Assembly: GCA_963681505.1 (NCBI GenBank)
Contig: OY811974.1
Location: 4,760,501 to 4,824,500, forward strand
Origin: Eunapius fragilis
Taxonomy: Eukaryota > Porifera > Demospongiae > Spongillida > Spongillidae
DNA: 64,000 nt
Reading direction: 5' to 3'
The notes beneath the pieces were generated by a model. That model saw nothing but the letters and a program-made list of their open reading frames with translations, was not told where the DNA came from and searched no databases. Made by a program: the position numbers and the translations under genes. This document shows positions 1 through 12,804 of the stretch, piece after piece. Every line of letters starts with the position of its first letter. Within the stretch, counting starts at the first letter, position 1.

Positions 1-534
1 TTGTGGCGGTAGCATCTTCAACGGCACTAAATAGAATCAATGCTCGGATGTTTTGACAACGCACCCTTCCCCGATATAGTCGAGAGAAAAAAAAAGGTTC
101 TCGCATGCTTAGTATGCCTCTGATATACCACTTACTTTTCATTAGTGTGAGAACTGTTTCACCATGCTCGCGTCACAACGTCTTTGTAAACCTGTCCGTC
201 TCTGTCGAACATTGTGATATCTGTTCTTGCTATGTTTCCAACAACGGATCTCCAATCGGAATGCACTAGCGAATAGCTGATCTACCCATCAGACCGATTT
301 CAAAAAGTTGCCAATATCAAAGTCGCTTCGTTCTAAACTTATCACGCGCCAGTCATACGATATCTAAATAAGCATTATCTACAAAATTTAATTCCGCGGT
401 TAGAGGTTACGTAACGCAATAATTCCGCGTATAATCGGTTAATGTGTACACTTCCCACACAAAGCACACCTCTCACACACAGCACCCCTCCCACACACAG
501 CACCCTTCACACATGATGACACTGGATGCATTTC
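1..534. other. Unannotated left edge
   Basis: No coding exon, RNA gene or transposon end could be recognised here. The last part (about 445-515) is a short imperfect run of CACACA/CCTCCCACACACAGCAC-type units leading into the TG tract. Open frames crossing it are short and low in complexity. Confidence 0.4.
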
Positions 535-600
535 ATGTGTGTGTGTGTCTATGCGTGTGTGTGTGTGTGTGTGTGTGTGTGCATGTGTGTGTATGTGTGC
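535..600. repeat. (TG)n microsatellite
   Basis: Imperfect TG dinucleotide tract with interruptions (TCTATGCG, GCATG, TATG). It explains the valine/cysteine-rich spurious frame that crosses it. Confidence 0.95.
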
Positions 601-1250
601 CCATGCCATCTATTGATGTTGTATTATTGGCATTTCATTTACCCTCTCCTCACTTAATAGATCATTATCCAATATGCCCTTTTCAATGGGCACCCACACA
701 TACATGTGCAGGGTTGAGAGTTTATGGCCCTGAGGTTGTGTTTAATGACTGATAAGGTTAACTGACATTCCCTATCAGTCTTCAGCCAGCCATTTTGAGG
801 CAAACTTGGTAACCAGTATATCAGTTCAGATTTAGGCGGGTGTGATGATACCCACTCTCTCTCTCCACCCTTTCTTCCCACACATGTGTATGTGGTGTGT
901 GTGACACGTGTGACACTGGATGTCTGTGTATGCCCTTTCATCTACTGCTCTATTCCTTACTTCCCCTCAATAGGCTCCAATGTGACCTTCTTGTGGATGC
1001 TTCAGCTATGATGTGCTCATTGACATTACAAGCTATATATAAACATTTGTGAAAATCAGTCGTTTGGTTCTTATTGCCTATTTGTGAGATATTATTTTTT
1101 ATGTATCACAGTTATATTAAACAAGGTTGTATAATGATTTAGAATCATTTAATAAAAAGGCTCTCAATGAAGTTTCATTATGACAGAGGCACCTGTGCCA
1201 CTGGTGAAACATAAGTTCTTGTAGTCTGGCTACCAGCCATATGCTGGGTT
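601..1250. other. Intergenic, nothing recognised
   Basis: AT-rich sequence with short spurious frames. It lies downstream of the 3' end of the minus-strand receptor gene that stops at 1753. I see no exon with matching splice sites. Confidence 0.4.
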
Positions 1251-1320
1251 GCCTGTGTGTGTGTGTGTGTGTGTGTGTTTGTGTGTGTGTGTGCATGCGT
1301 ATGTGTGTGTGCATGTGCGT
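1251..1320. repeat. (TG)n microsatellite
   Basis: Interrupted TG repeat ending in ATGCGTATG-type variants. Confidence 0.95.
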
Positions 1321-1752
1321 ACATAGTAAGCCCCTATACGTATACCCACTGGCCATCTAAGTATGTTTGTCTGAACGTACATAGGTGTAAATACATGTGA
1401 CCTTGTTTGAGACTCCTATATATACCACCACACAAGCCAAGCATATACCCACTTGGCAACTACATGTATATTCATACACCAGGAAAACACGTACAGTTTG
1501 GCATGGTGTATTGTAACAGTCAATGGTACTAAATAATAGTCATTTAGGGATGTAACTCATGTTGCTAGGTTGTTGTAGCACTAGAAAACAATCATTTCAT
1601 ATGCAAGTAGAGTTTTTTAATTCAAAACTGCAGCAAAATTAATTAGCTACATTTCAAGTATATTCAATCAGCACAGTTCAATAGAGCAAAACCACTAATA
1701 CGAGTCATCTGTAAAATTAACTAGAATATTGCAGCAGCATATCATGTTTCTA

Positions 1753-4700
1753 TTATGCTATCACGTCTCCATTATGTCCATTATTCCCCCCTGTGCCATC
1801 AGGAGCCATGGGACGTGAGGGTGACTGTTCAGGAAGTTCTGAGCTTGAACCTCCATGAAGTTTACTTTGAGCTTCCTGTTGAAGAGGAAGTGTACATTTG
1901 AGATATACAGAGACCCCTGTGTTGTTCCACTAAAGAAATTACATGTATGAAAGCTAAGCATGAAAGTGAAATCGAATCAGCTACAGTTGCCGTATAGATA
2001 TTGCTGTTGTCTATAAAAGAGACATACGATTAACACATATGATTTTTAATAATCAATGACACAGTTAAGGTTAAGCTGATATTAAAGCTCTAATTCTTTC
2101 GTCCCTAGCATATCTTTTGGAATTCGATTGCTGGAAAAATTATACAGCATATGCAGTATTTCGAACAAGTACATAACATCAATGACCTTTGCACCTACAA
2201 AAGTTGTAGCAACAAAAGTTCTTTGGTACAAACTGAAAACCTGGTGCATCATGGCTGGAATGAAACAATTGTTTCACAATGCATGCTAAATCCTTTTTTT
2301 TTTGTTATGAATTATATTGCTAAATCTATCATGAACCTACATGTATATAATTGAAAATATGGGTCACTGTAACTCCATGATGGATAGACTAATATCCAGT
2401 GTGTAAAAAAGATGTTTTGCGGAGGCACATATGACATAAAATAAATAAAAATATATCGCTTATAGCATGAGAAATTAAAACATGTACATTCATGTGTATT
2501 AATATAACTAACCTTATTCTGATATGGCAGTGAGCCATTTTGGTTACTCTGATCATTGTTTCTTTGAAGGTGCAGCACAGGAACAAAATATGGATCTTCA
2601 TCCAATCTTGATATGATGGGAACATTTTGAATGGAATAAATGATATGCAGTGTAACAGCAATGACTTACCTCATGACATCAGATGATCGAACATATATGT
2701 TATTTGCAGTTGGAGTATCATGAGATGTAATCATATCAGAAGCTGTATGATGATAAGTACACATGTGATGGTATGCTGCACTGTTAAATTGAGTTTCAAA
2801 TTTAATTATTCATGGTGACAGCCCTAATTGGCCTCGTGCTTGCGAGCATGTACAGCTATTTGAATTCCAATGCTATCTTCTACTATATCAGACAAACATG
2901 CACAGTGCATGAGGGTTGACTCCCCCTTTATTGTATTATATGTTCACTTTTTGAATAGTTTTTGGATTTTTTTTTTTAACCGTTCCAGGCCTCCCATGGG
3001 GGAGCTTATGGTGCTCACTTATACCGCATGGCTGGGCAAGAGGGGTACCCCTCTCCCACACCCACCCGTTTATGACCTGTCCCATCCTTGTCCCATCCTT
3101 GTCCCCAAGCCACTGCATGCACTTTATATCCCCTTCCTTCATGTGATGATATATACTAGCTATGACTTACCTTTTCTCCTCCTGATATATATGACTACCA
3201 GAAGCATCACCATGACAACTGCAGCTATCATCACTACTGTAACTGGCAGGATTATTAATGCAATTATTCCTGAAATAAAAGACAAAAATCTATTAAATAC
3301 CAAAACACAAGAAAATGAATGCTAACCATTGGATAGTTTTGGAGACTTAGGTGCACTAGTGATATCCAAAATGTTAGATATACTTCCTGTTGTCTGTACT
3401 GTTGGGCTTGGAGAAGGGATCTTGGCTATTGCAAAAGGAGAGAGAAAATACTACATCTCATTTCTCGTTGTATGTACATGTATGTACAAATAGGTGTTCT
3501 AAAACACATGACATTAAACATCAATACAGTAAGTTTGCTAGGTGCATGTACAAGCATGTGTACCATGTGTATTATTCATGACTTATGATATCTTAATTAT
3601 GCACCAGAGAAATTGAAAACTGACATGTCTGTGTCATCTTTCGAGGTAGGTACGCAAATGTGGTTGAATTTCCATTTCCAGCTCCATTCACGGCATAAAA
3701 TTTAAACAGAATTGTACCATTATAGTCCAAGATGGTTTTATTTTGCTCTCCATAGGATCCTTTATTTATCAACAATGATGGATCAGAAAGATCAAGTGCT
3801 GAATTACCAGGCAAGTCAGGCCCCCATCCATCAGGATTATGGATGGTTGTTGTAATGTTGGTGACATTGTTACCAAGTACATAATGAGATATAGTGGGAG
3901 GGTCTGAAACTTCAAGAGATTGTGGTGCAATCCAGGAGACCACTAAGGTAGTGTTGGTTGAATTAACACTGAAATGTGGTGGAGGAAGGATGCCTAGATG
4001 GCAGAAATATAAAGAATTAAAACCAGAATTTACATGAACAAATAAACTCGTACAGTACAAAGCAGGTAATGACAACAATTGTATCTACAGTATTGGTCAA
4101 TAAAAAGTTAGCACTACGTACTACTCTACCTTCGCAACGCAATACCTTAAATAGGTAATACACTACGTAGGTAGAAAGTTGCGGTACTTCAGTACAAAAA
4201 TGCGTTACCTTATCGCCAACGCGTAACACAAAAACATATTGAGAACAAGTTGTCAGGTTGGGCAGCTGCTAAAGCACGGGTACATATCCGCCACACGCAA
4301 TTGCATCAGACACTAACCATAAACCCTAACATCTAAAGTACACTTTTGGGGGGCAATCAGCTTGAAAGGACCAGCTAAACTGTGCACAATTGAAGGGATT
4401 ATGGTTTCTCTGCTCTATGTTAACATATTGGAGACGACCTTCCTGCTGTTCCTAGCACGGAATATTCCAACCTCACATCGTTTCATGGCTGATAACAATC
4501 CAAAACACACATCTAAGAAGTTTTTGAAGGAGAAGGAAGTCAACTGGTGGAGGACCCCTGCTGAGTCACCTGACCTCAATCCTATTGAAAACCTATGGCA
4601 TGAATTGAAGGAGTATATGCAAAGAGAGGTGAAGCCTAAAAACAAGGAACAACTAATTAGAGGGATCAAGGCCTTTTGGAAGACAGTGACACCGATAAGA

Positions 4701-7700
4701 ACTGAATGCTACTGGTTATTGAGTGCTTGAACTTCATAGCAATTTTATTATTTCTTGTTAGCTTCATAAACGCACACAGGTGTTGAGGATCTTTATGTCA
4801 GGAATTCAACGTATTTGATTTCCTGTAAACAAGTAAACCTCTAAGCAGCTGTCTTTTAAACACATCTCACCTAATCCACTCACACCTCACTGGTCATTAA
4901 CCCTACAACTTCTCACTCACTGACCACACCCATAGACCCTTTTCGCAGCTTCCTACATTAACCCCACAACTTCTCCCTCACAGCCACACCCATAGCCCCT
5001 GATTGTGGTTTAGTACATACATGTAAACCCCACAACTTCTCACTCCCTGACCACACCCATAGACCCTGTTTGCGGCTTAGTACATTAACCCCACAACTTC
5101 CCACTCCCTGACCACACCCATAGGCCCTTTTTGCTGCTTAGTATGTACATTAACCCCACAACTTCCCACTCCCTGACCACACCCACAGACCCTGTTTGCG
5201 GCTTAGTACATTAACCCCACTCACTGGACCATACCCATAGACCCTGTTTGCAGCTTAGTACATTAACCCACAAATTCTCACCCATGAATACACCCATAAA
5301 CCCTCTTTGCAGCTTAGTACATTAACCCCACAATGATTTCAATCAACATTCACAATTACAAGCCACGGCTTCTAATCGAGACTACAAACATGAATTCCTC
5401 TCACAAAAAGCCTAGCACTGACGTAATGACATACCCTGGCCTCACCAGATTATTTTGATTGCAATGCTTGTTGATCCAAGCATGTGTGAAACATTCAACC
5501 ACTGTTTTGGCGATGCTGATATTTTTATGGCAAATCTTCCATGCAAAATTTTGTAATCCCAATTAGATGATTGGGCTTCTAATTGCGAGTTTACAGTATT
5601 TGGATTGAGTTATAATAGTCGAAATTTCTTGTACATGTACATGCATACAGGTATAAGAAATTTGAACCTTAATCGCAGTGACTTGCACAATATAAAACTC
5701 TAGAAAGGCCGTATGTGTACCTTCAATTGGATTTACCTGTTCTGGGATATGATTGTTTTATTTAGTGCACGATACATAGATGGGGTACACACAATATAAA
5801 GGATACGTCCATACTTCTATTTTATCTTTCTATTGGAGCTTCAAATTTGGTAGATTAGTTTGGTAGGTAATACATGTACATGTGCATTGTATGTAGGCTG
5901 TTACTCAATGTCTACTATTACAAAGAAATCCCCCGCCTGATGAAATGCTAGGGGTGGATCCACCCACGCACTCTCACTGCCCCCTGGTTCCGTACACATG
6001 AGAGGCATAACCCTGATATCCACCACGGTTGGCATACAATGTAGGTTACATGTAGTGTTGACTGTTCTGGTTCTGGGTACATGTCCACCATAGGGAATTA
6101 AGTCAATGATTTAGGCACCTAACTCCCTTAGAATTAACGATCAATGGTCTGATTTGTACTGTATGCAAATAGGAAGTCAATGGTCCAAATATTCAGGCGA
6201 TACAGCAATTGTAATTAAAGAATATTCTATACATTATATATGGAATAGTAGATTATATTAGAACTACTATTATAAGTGTCGGAAAGTTAAAGCAATTGAC
6301 CGTATATTTTCATCGCACACTATTTCTCTGTTATAATATTCTCCCAAGCACTGTGCTGATGTTAAGAGATACGATATAATATATAGAAATCGTTTAGGAG
6401 ACAATCCATGGTAGATCATCACAACTTTTGCCACGACGTTCTGAAATCTTTTTTATTTTTCAGTAATCTAATAGGACTTATAAAGATTAGTTATTATGCA
6501 GAGTTTCACTTTCTGATTCACTTCGGTTAATTGGCAATATTTCATCAACTTTGTAGATGTCATGAAATTATGTGATTACTATCACTGTTTTGCAAAGCTG
6601 TAGTAATGTGTCAAAATAGTTTTAATTGAAACTGTTTCTAACACTACAATGCACTCACCTCATGGGTGTACACACATGTATGTATTGTGAGATAATTTGA
6701 CAAGTGTAAGACAACTAGTCATAATATCTATAAAGGTTATCTCACAATACATACATGTGTGTACACCCATGAGGTGAGTGCATTGTAGTGTTAGAAACAG
6801 TTTCAATTAAAACTATTTTGACACATTACTACAGCTTTGCAAAACAGTGATATAGTAATCACATAATTTCATGACATCTACAAAGTTGATGAAATATTGC
6901 CAATTAACCGAAGTGAATCAGAAAGTGAAACTCTGCATAATAACTAATCTTTATAAGCCCTATTAGATTACTGAAAAATAAAAAAGATTTGAGAACGTCG
7001 TGGCAAAAGTTGTGATGATCTACCATGGATTGTCTCTTAGTTGATACACAATAGCAGTGCATACCAATACTAATGCCACAAGAGATACACACAGCCTAGG
7101 CCTAGACATTTAAAACAGTATGTGCTTGACCATGTAAGGATGTCAACTCTGTCATTTCATGTATGCCTGTCATTGCAACAGCTTTGTCATTGTACCTGAA
7201 TGCCACACCAGGGGTGGATTATCGGGAAGGTGGGGGGGTCCCCCTGGCCAAATCAATAATTACATGTATGTTGCAGATCATAGCCAGGCCCATGTGCACT
7301 CCACAGCAGAGGTGGATTACTGTCCACATCATATAGCTGCTATGAAGAGGCCCAAAAGGCTACCTTTTTCTCTAGCTGGTAAAATATGTATGTAAAGTTG
7401 TTGTGGGATGATACTGTCAAAGGTATATGTGTGGTTTGTAAAAATGGCTGGGACTTGGCCCCAGACCCCTCCATGTCACTAAAGAGGGCACGCCCCCCTC
7501 CCCCATTAGTGAATAAGACCCCTTCCCCTTTCCTGAATCCTGGATCTGCCTCTGCACTGTTTGCTAATTGTCTTGTGTTGTCATGTACATGTCCAGGTGC
7601 ACTGACGGCTAAAGAAATCACTGCTGCAGAATTGCTATGGCTTTTACATGCACAAGGAGCCCTGGCACGGCAAAAGGATTTTGACTCTCTGAAGTACGAG

Positions 7701-10700
7701 CTAGGCCTTTTTCTGGATGACAAGGGCTTGTGGCGGTGTGGAGGTTGCCTACAAATGTAGAATTAATTGCCCTATTCAACCAAGTACCCTATTCTTCTAC
7801 CCCACGGCCATCCAGACAGTGCTCTTATAGTGAATTATGCTCACAGATGTGTCTGTCCTTATGGAGACAAGGAGACACACTCACAGAAGTGCGCAGAAGG
7901 TATTGGATAGTGAAGGGGAGAAGCTTTGCAAGGGCTATTGTACACAAGTGTACTGTCTGTAATATAAGTGGTATGAAGGAGCACCACTCAGAGGACCGCA
8001 CTTTTGTCGGAGTTTAGGGTAAAGGATGATCCAGCCTTCACTTACACAGGGGTAGATTTTGCAGGTCCACTATTTGTTCGGGAACTTGTAACTCCAGCAG
8101 TAAGGTGTGGATCTGCCTGTTCACCTGTCTAGTAACTTGAGGTATTAATTTGGAAATAGTTGAGGACCTATCCACTAGGTACCTTCATGAGGTGCTTGAA
8201 ACGATTTGCAGCAAGAAGGGGACCTTATAAGTTCCTATCTGATAATGGGAAGACTTTCAAGGCTGCTGCAAAACTCACTGACCTTCTCCCTAAGGCAAAC
8301 ACCATCAAGGAGTACCTCACTATCAAGGGTAGTCAATGGGTTTTCAATGTGGAGCGAGCACCATGGTGGGGCAGCGTGTTTGAACGTATGGTGAGATCCA
8401 TTAAGCGTTGAGTTCGCAAGACAATAGGTCGAGCACATTTCTCACGGGATGAACTACTCACTGATATCGTGGAAATTGAAGGTGTAATCAACTCTAGACC
8501 CCTGTCATACGTCTCATCCTCTGACATTGGAGAACCTCTCACCCCTTCTCACCTCATCGTTGGGAGAAGGCTGCTCAACCTTTCTGATTATGCTGGACAT
8601 GTAGTAGATGACCCAGAAGATGAGGAATTTGAAGTTGATGCTACAAATCGTCAGAAAAGAGGAAAACACTTAGTGAGAGTCTTGAACCATTTCTGAAAGA
8701 GATGGAGAACGGAATATCTAAGTGAGCTCAGGGAAGGACACCGTTACTCATCCAAGAAATTATGTGATGCCTCTCACGTATCTCAGGGTGACATTGCTAT
8801 AGTACATGATGATTCCCTGCCTTGTGGGCTTTGGAAACTTGGGAGAATTCAGGAGCTGTTCACTGGGCCGGATGGCTTGCCATGTAGCACCCTTGAGTCA
8901 CTGCAAGGGACCAGCAACACACACTATTGAAGAGGCTCTTACAACTTTTGTACCCTTTGGAGGTTGCAGGGGCAGACGAACCAGAGGTCACCGGTGAAAA
9001 TGCTGAGTGAGATGTACATGTACATCTCATGTGATCTGACCAACCTGTGGCTAGGGAGCTTTAGTTGATGTAATGAGTTGTACATGTAATTGGCCCTACA
9101 ACTTTTATTTGTCTTCTTAATAAAATGCTACTCTATATTGCATCAATACCATTTTATGTACATGTACATGTATAATAAGTGTTCAGTACCTTGCAGAGTG
9201 AACCTTTCCTGCACAAATTTGGGCTTACCATCCCAAAGTACCATTATTTGCACTTGTCCATTCCATACAGTGTCTCTTAAACTAGGTTGTTTACCTCCAG
9301 GTACTACATTCATTCTCATGGCATTACACTGATCATCAGCCTTTTAATGTGTGATGGATGGGGCATTGTCAAAGTTTAAAGAAAAAAAAGTGCATGTGCA
9401 TGTGGATATTTACTTTTGAAAATCAGTATAGCATTTTTTACTTGCTTCATCAACTAATCATAATTGAACTGTTTACTTCAAACATAACAGAAGGATCAAT
9501 CTCACAGTCGTGGTACGTGCTAATGAGAACACTTTCTGTAATTCTAAGGTTGCATTGTGTTGTATATTAGATAGAAGATAGATATTAGATATCTCCGTTT
9601 TCACCAAGCATGCACTGTAATGGCTACCAATCAAAGCAGATTGCCATATATGATTGGTAATAAAAGAACTCATGGCTGAGTTTGCATGTGATTGGTTCTG
9701 AAAAGAACCAGTACCACTCAATACACAAAGTTCAAAAGGTTTACATTCAAGAGCCAACATCCACGTTCAAAATCACAATACCATACACACCTTTAATGTG
9801 ATGTCCCATTTACTAACGATTACAGGTGTACAAAAAAATAATAATTCCATCACTTTTAAATGAGGCCTTTTAGCTTTTAATAAATTATTTAAGTGTTACG
9901 AATGTGCTATAAATATATGGATACCCCTGAGATTTTGTATCCCTCAAATTAAATCGTTAGAATTATTGCAAACATGAAGGAACCTCATAAACGCCTACAA
10001 CTGGACCAATCTTAATAACTAGCAATAGTTAATGCTCAATCATACGGACTGCATGACAGTATTCAGTAAAAACAAATGGGTTGTTAACTACATTCCTTCA
10101 GGGCACAATGTGTCACTGGTTTAAACCAAAGTTTTTTACTTGATTACCATGATATTTACACAGAATAACTAATATTAAAAGCAGTAGAAATGATAAGAGA
10201 TTCTGAAAATGAAGTTCGCATCTCAAGTGATTGAATGGTTCAAAAGTTCCAAATAACCATAAACTTTAAATTTAGGTCTAAATGTGTGGAGCACTGCATA
10301 CGTTTCAATCAATAAATATACTACAGCACATGTACCTTGGAGAGTGAGCCTCAATGGATTACTTGAGTGAGGCTGATATGATGTATCCAGCACTGTACAG
10401 ATCACTGTAATGTTTCTGTTAGCTTTGGTGGTGGGGACAATGAGCTGAGAGGATACAGTAGGTCCATCTAGTAAAACAATGTAGGGTGTAGGCTGTATTC
10501 CTTTACTGAGTACATATTGTGTACCAGTTGGGTACCCATCCACTGTCCAGAACAATACTGTCCCATCTCCAGAACAATTGAAGGTAAATGTTGATGTATT
10601 GTTCTCAAATGTTGTATAGTCATTTGATGGTGAGATGACAACACTACCAGCACCTAGTGTGTGTAACAAATGGTTATAATAGTGAAACCAGCACATAGTG

Positions 10701-10922
10701 TGGTAGTTTCTTGCCACAATGCACCTCTGAAATACATGTACACAAATGTAGCACACAAATAAGCTAACAAGTACCAGAATCCTGGTACAAACACTAACCA
10801 TGTATCAAACTATATGCGTCAGAATGCATCCGGAAAACATGGAACAAAGTCTGACCACATGCAGTAAACTTGCACTTACTGATGATGGGTATTAGCATTA
10901 GAAGGAACATAGGTTGCCACAT
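1753..10922 (-). CDS. Single-pass receptor with Ig and FN3 domains (8 exons)
   Basis: The spliced frame is 1272 nt (423 residues) from ATG at 10922 to TAA at 1753. Exons in order: 10922-10880, 10653-10336, 3993-3625, 3425-3327, 3269-3171, 2742-2670, 2606-2513, 1929-1753. All introns are GT..AG; the first five are phase 1, then phases 2 and 0, and the frame stays open throughout. Exon 1 encodes a signal peptide (MWQPMFLLMLIPII). Exon 2 is an Ig-like domain with the Cys (FNC), Trp (FWTVDG) and Cys (VIC) core. Exon 3 is an FN3-like domain (VSW...PPTISHY...FYAVNGAG) with several N-glycosylation sequons. Exon 4 is a Ser/Pro/Thr stalk. Exon 5 is a transmembrane helix (LIILPVTVVMIAAVVMVML) followed by RRRK. 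Exons 6-8 are a polar tail with YVRS and YFVPV tyrosines. The 6.3-kb intron 2 holds three transposon remnants. Ligand and function are unknown. The 5' UTR and poly(A) site were not identified. Confidence 0.85.
3625..3993 (-). CDS. Fibronectin III-like exon of the receptor gene
   Basis: This 369-nt exon (123 codons) is phase 1-1. The acceptor TGCCATCTAG lies just before 3993 and the donor ACAT/GTCAGT is at 3625. An alternative donor (GTACCT) at about 3653 would break the phase-1 pattern, so I prefer the former. Hydrophobic spacing (LVVSW, ISHYVLG, ILFKFYAVNGAG) fits an FN3 fold. A transposon end at 4088 begins only 95 bp upstream in the intron. Confidence 0.75.
4362..4730 (+). pseudogene. Tc1-like transposase C-terminal fragment
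   Basis: This frame carries the second catalytic Asp (DNNPKHTSKK) and the Glu of the DD34E catalytic set (PIENLW). It lacks the helix-turn-helix and the first Asp. It is also missing a few residues after HTSK relative to the fuller copy at 17628-18086. It cannot encode an active enzyme. Confidence 0.85.
4866..5336. repeat. ~61-bp minisatellite inside the Tc1-like copy
   Basis: About seven imperfect units contain CTGACCACACCCATAGACCC and GCTTAGTACATTAACCCCAC. The same array follows the second transposase copy (18270-19125), so it belongs to the transposon family and is not a chance neighbour. Confidence 0.9.
5340..6397. other. Intron sequence, nothing recognised
   Basis: This lies within the receptor gene's large intron. 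It is AT-rich, with short TACATGTA motifs and no supported coding segment. Confidence 0.4.
6398..7036. mobile_element. Foldback element, 639 bp, TTAG target duplication
   Basis: Two arms of about 295 bp are near-perfect reverse complements around a ~45-bp centre (about 6693-6738). The ends are GAGACAATCC and GGATTGTCTC. TTAG directly abuts both ends (6394-6397 and 7037-7040), as expected for a 4-bp target duplication. Open frames in the arms mirror each other and show no known domain. It is a non-autonomous hairpin transposon in the receptor intron. Confidence 0.85.
7446..7557 (-). repeat. GC-rich MITE-like fragment
   Basis: Read on the minus strand it starts with CAGAGGCAGATCCAGGATTC followed by a G-rich run. 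This resembles the start of the element at 60727 (GGGGCGGATCCAGGAATTTT). Similar phrases (GGGGTGGATTA) recur at 7211 and 7312. No intact second end was found. Confidence 0.4.
7590..8990 (+). pseudogene. BEL/Pao retrotransposon integrase region, decayed
   Basis: Translated pieces in shifting frames reproduce the BEL/Pao order. First comes a pre-integrase segment (GLFLDDKGLWRCGG). Next are the zinc-binding region and core entry (AYTGVDFAG in degraded form), then the core (CLKRFAARRG, SDNGKTFKAAAK, APWWGSVFERMVRSIKR). The C-terminal region follows (INSRPLSYVSS, PLTPSHLIVGRRLL, WRTEYLSELREGHR, GDIAIVHDDS). There are several stops and frameshifts. No LTRs, reverse transcriptase or gag were found nearby. 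It sits antisense in the receptor gene's large intron. Confidence 0.85.
9000..10330. other. Intron sequence, nothing recognised
   Basis: This is the remainder of the large receptor intron upstream of the Ig exon. It is AT-rich and no convincing exon or repeat end was seen. Confidence 0.4.
10336..10653 (-). CDS. Ig-domain exon of the receptor gene
   Basis: This 318-nt exon (106 codons) is phase 1-1, the classic symmetric exon of an extracellular Ig module. The acceptor ACACACTAG is at 10654 and the donor CTCTCCAAG/GTACAT is at 10336. The core Cys-Trp-Cys pattern is present. The strand IVPTTKANRNITVICTVLD carries the second cysteine. Confidence 0.85.
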
Positions 10923-10929
10923 GAGAGAG

Positions 10930-12780
10930 ACTGCTGTACATCTTTCTGACCACAAATATTTACTCTGGAGAAACAAAATATGGTTAGTATGTTGTACTTA
11001 AATGATATGAGAAGGGTAGGTCTAAAACAGGTACTGTATAGATGCATGTACATACATGTAACAAGCACATAAATGTACATGTACCAACAGTGACAGCAAA
11101 CCAAGTACAGGTGTAATTTTCAGTGCTCAAAATAACGACTAAATTATGATAGGCCATTTGGCAGACCAATATTTGATGTGGGCAGACAGTAGTCAGATTT
11201 GTTCGGACATGCATTAATATTTGTGTAGAACAAGTATACGTTGAACTAGATGCAAGTGAGTACTCTGTAAATGACTACGTAAACATGTTAGTTTTGTGCC
11301 ACTAATATAATTGAAATTAAAGTGTTTGTATACATGTAGTTGTTTATGGAGTATTCTCTTAATGAGGAACATATTTAACTTGCTGGTTGATTCGTGTTTT
11401 GGAGAGGCACTGAAGTCTCTTTTTTATGTCCTAAACATCTTGCTGTTGCTTGCATGCTAACCACAGATCTTATATATTGTCACAATCCATGTGGTTAGCA
11501 GTTATCTCAATCCGTATCAAAACTAATGAATACTCTAAAATTTATATCAGTACTGCTACATGTACATCATGTCATGGTCGGAACAAATGACCAGCATTAG
11601 TACAAGGACATACGCGCAAATTGACCGATGTCCGCTTGTTATGTTATTTTGAGCACTGAATTTTAGTCTTTCAGGTTTGCATGATCCTGGCTATGATTAC
11701 CATAGAAATGCACTGGTATTTAACTGGCAACAAGGGGTGGGGCATCAGTGAGAAATGGGTTGAAATTAAATTGCAGGTTAATGGTGCTTGTAATGGGAAT
11801 GTAAAGGCAAACTAATATGACAGCAATCATGCAACGTTGACCATATTGCACAAAAACATGCATTAGCATTTTCCACTGTGTTGGCATGGTACTTTACAAA
11901 TTTCCTCATTCATATCATGCAACTTATTACAGTCCCAATTGAAAACAGCATCGTATTGCAGGTTTACCTTGCCTCTAGTTAACACCGCTTCCATGAGAAC
12001 CAAATGAATGTTTTGTCGAACAGACCTTTTTAGAAAAGTAGGGTATCAGCTAGAAGGCACTTTTTCTTATAGGCCAACCCTTTGTGTGTCATTTCGTATC
12101 ATTATTAGGCTTGCAACATATTGCACTACTTACTTAAACCTGGTCTAACTTACACGTGTCGCCATTCATTGATGCTTCGAAAGCCAATTGTACACTTTTT
12201 TCTCACACAGAGAGTATAAATGTATTTTCAGAGTGCTAAAGATACCCCCAAAAAGTCAAGGTAGGCAACATTTTGATTGCTAGTATAGTTTGTGTGCAAA
12301 CTGCTGTTTTGTTTATATGTTTGTACCCTAACTACTGTACAATTGTATTTATAGTTCGTGCATGCGTGTATGATGTCTCTCGCTTGATCTGCGATACACA
12401 AGACGCCTGTATGTAACAAATGCAAGAACAAACAGCAAGAAATGCTGCTTGTGTTAGCCACATATGCGTGGTCGACCAAGAAACGCGATGGTTTTGTCTC
12501 ATTCTGAGCCACAGCGGTTAAATCCTGAACGCCAAGCGTGGGTACATCATGATCATGATGACGCTGCTGACAGTGAGGTTATACATGTACAGGTGTACTT
12601 ATAATAATAAGACTCGTCACCCTCACAAATCTTGTTAGACATGCACTCAGCAAATTGTTTGACGTTAGCTTTTCTGCTGGATCTAAGGGTTTTAGTACGT
12701 GCCTTCATACAAACATAGCCACACTGCATCGCATAAACTAATCCTGTTGTTCGCAGAGGTTTCTGAAAGCAGCCTGTTGG
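10930..12780. other. Upstream/intergenic region of the receptor gene
   Basis: A possible 5' UTR acceptor (TTTGTTTCTCCAG) lies about 45 bp upstream of the receptor ATG on the minus strand, so transcription may start further right. A short upstream ATG frame overlaps the start. No other gene was recognised. The minus-strand frame at 12228-12512 has no matching domain. Confidence 0.35.
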
Positions 12781-12804
12781 TTAGTAGCTGATTGAGTTGT
12801 AGCT

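Larger units (their letters stand above)
4088..5336 (+). mobile_element. Tc1/mariner-like element, internally deleted copy
   Basis: The left end CAGTATTGGTCAATAAAAAG follows a TA and matches the end at 16702 closely. The transposase N-terminal half is deleted. The C-terminal catalytic half remains at about 4341-4720 (MADNNPKHTS, then SPDLNPIENLWHELKEY). The 3' tail and a following minisatellite match the copy at 18090-19125. No right terminal repeat was found. It sits in the large intron of the receptor gene, in the opposite orientation. Confidence 0.8.

Noticed and set aside
444..752. Frames rich in HTHTH or CVCVC residues across CA/TG tracts here and at 1117, 24754, 37900-38830, 39380-39613, 47638-47925, 54000 and 55732-55962
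   Set aside because: These are microsatellites translated by chance, not genes.
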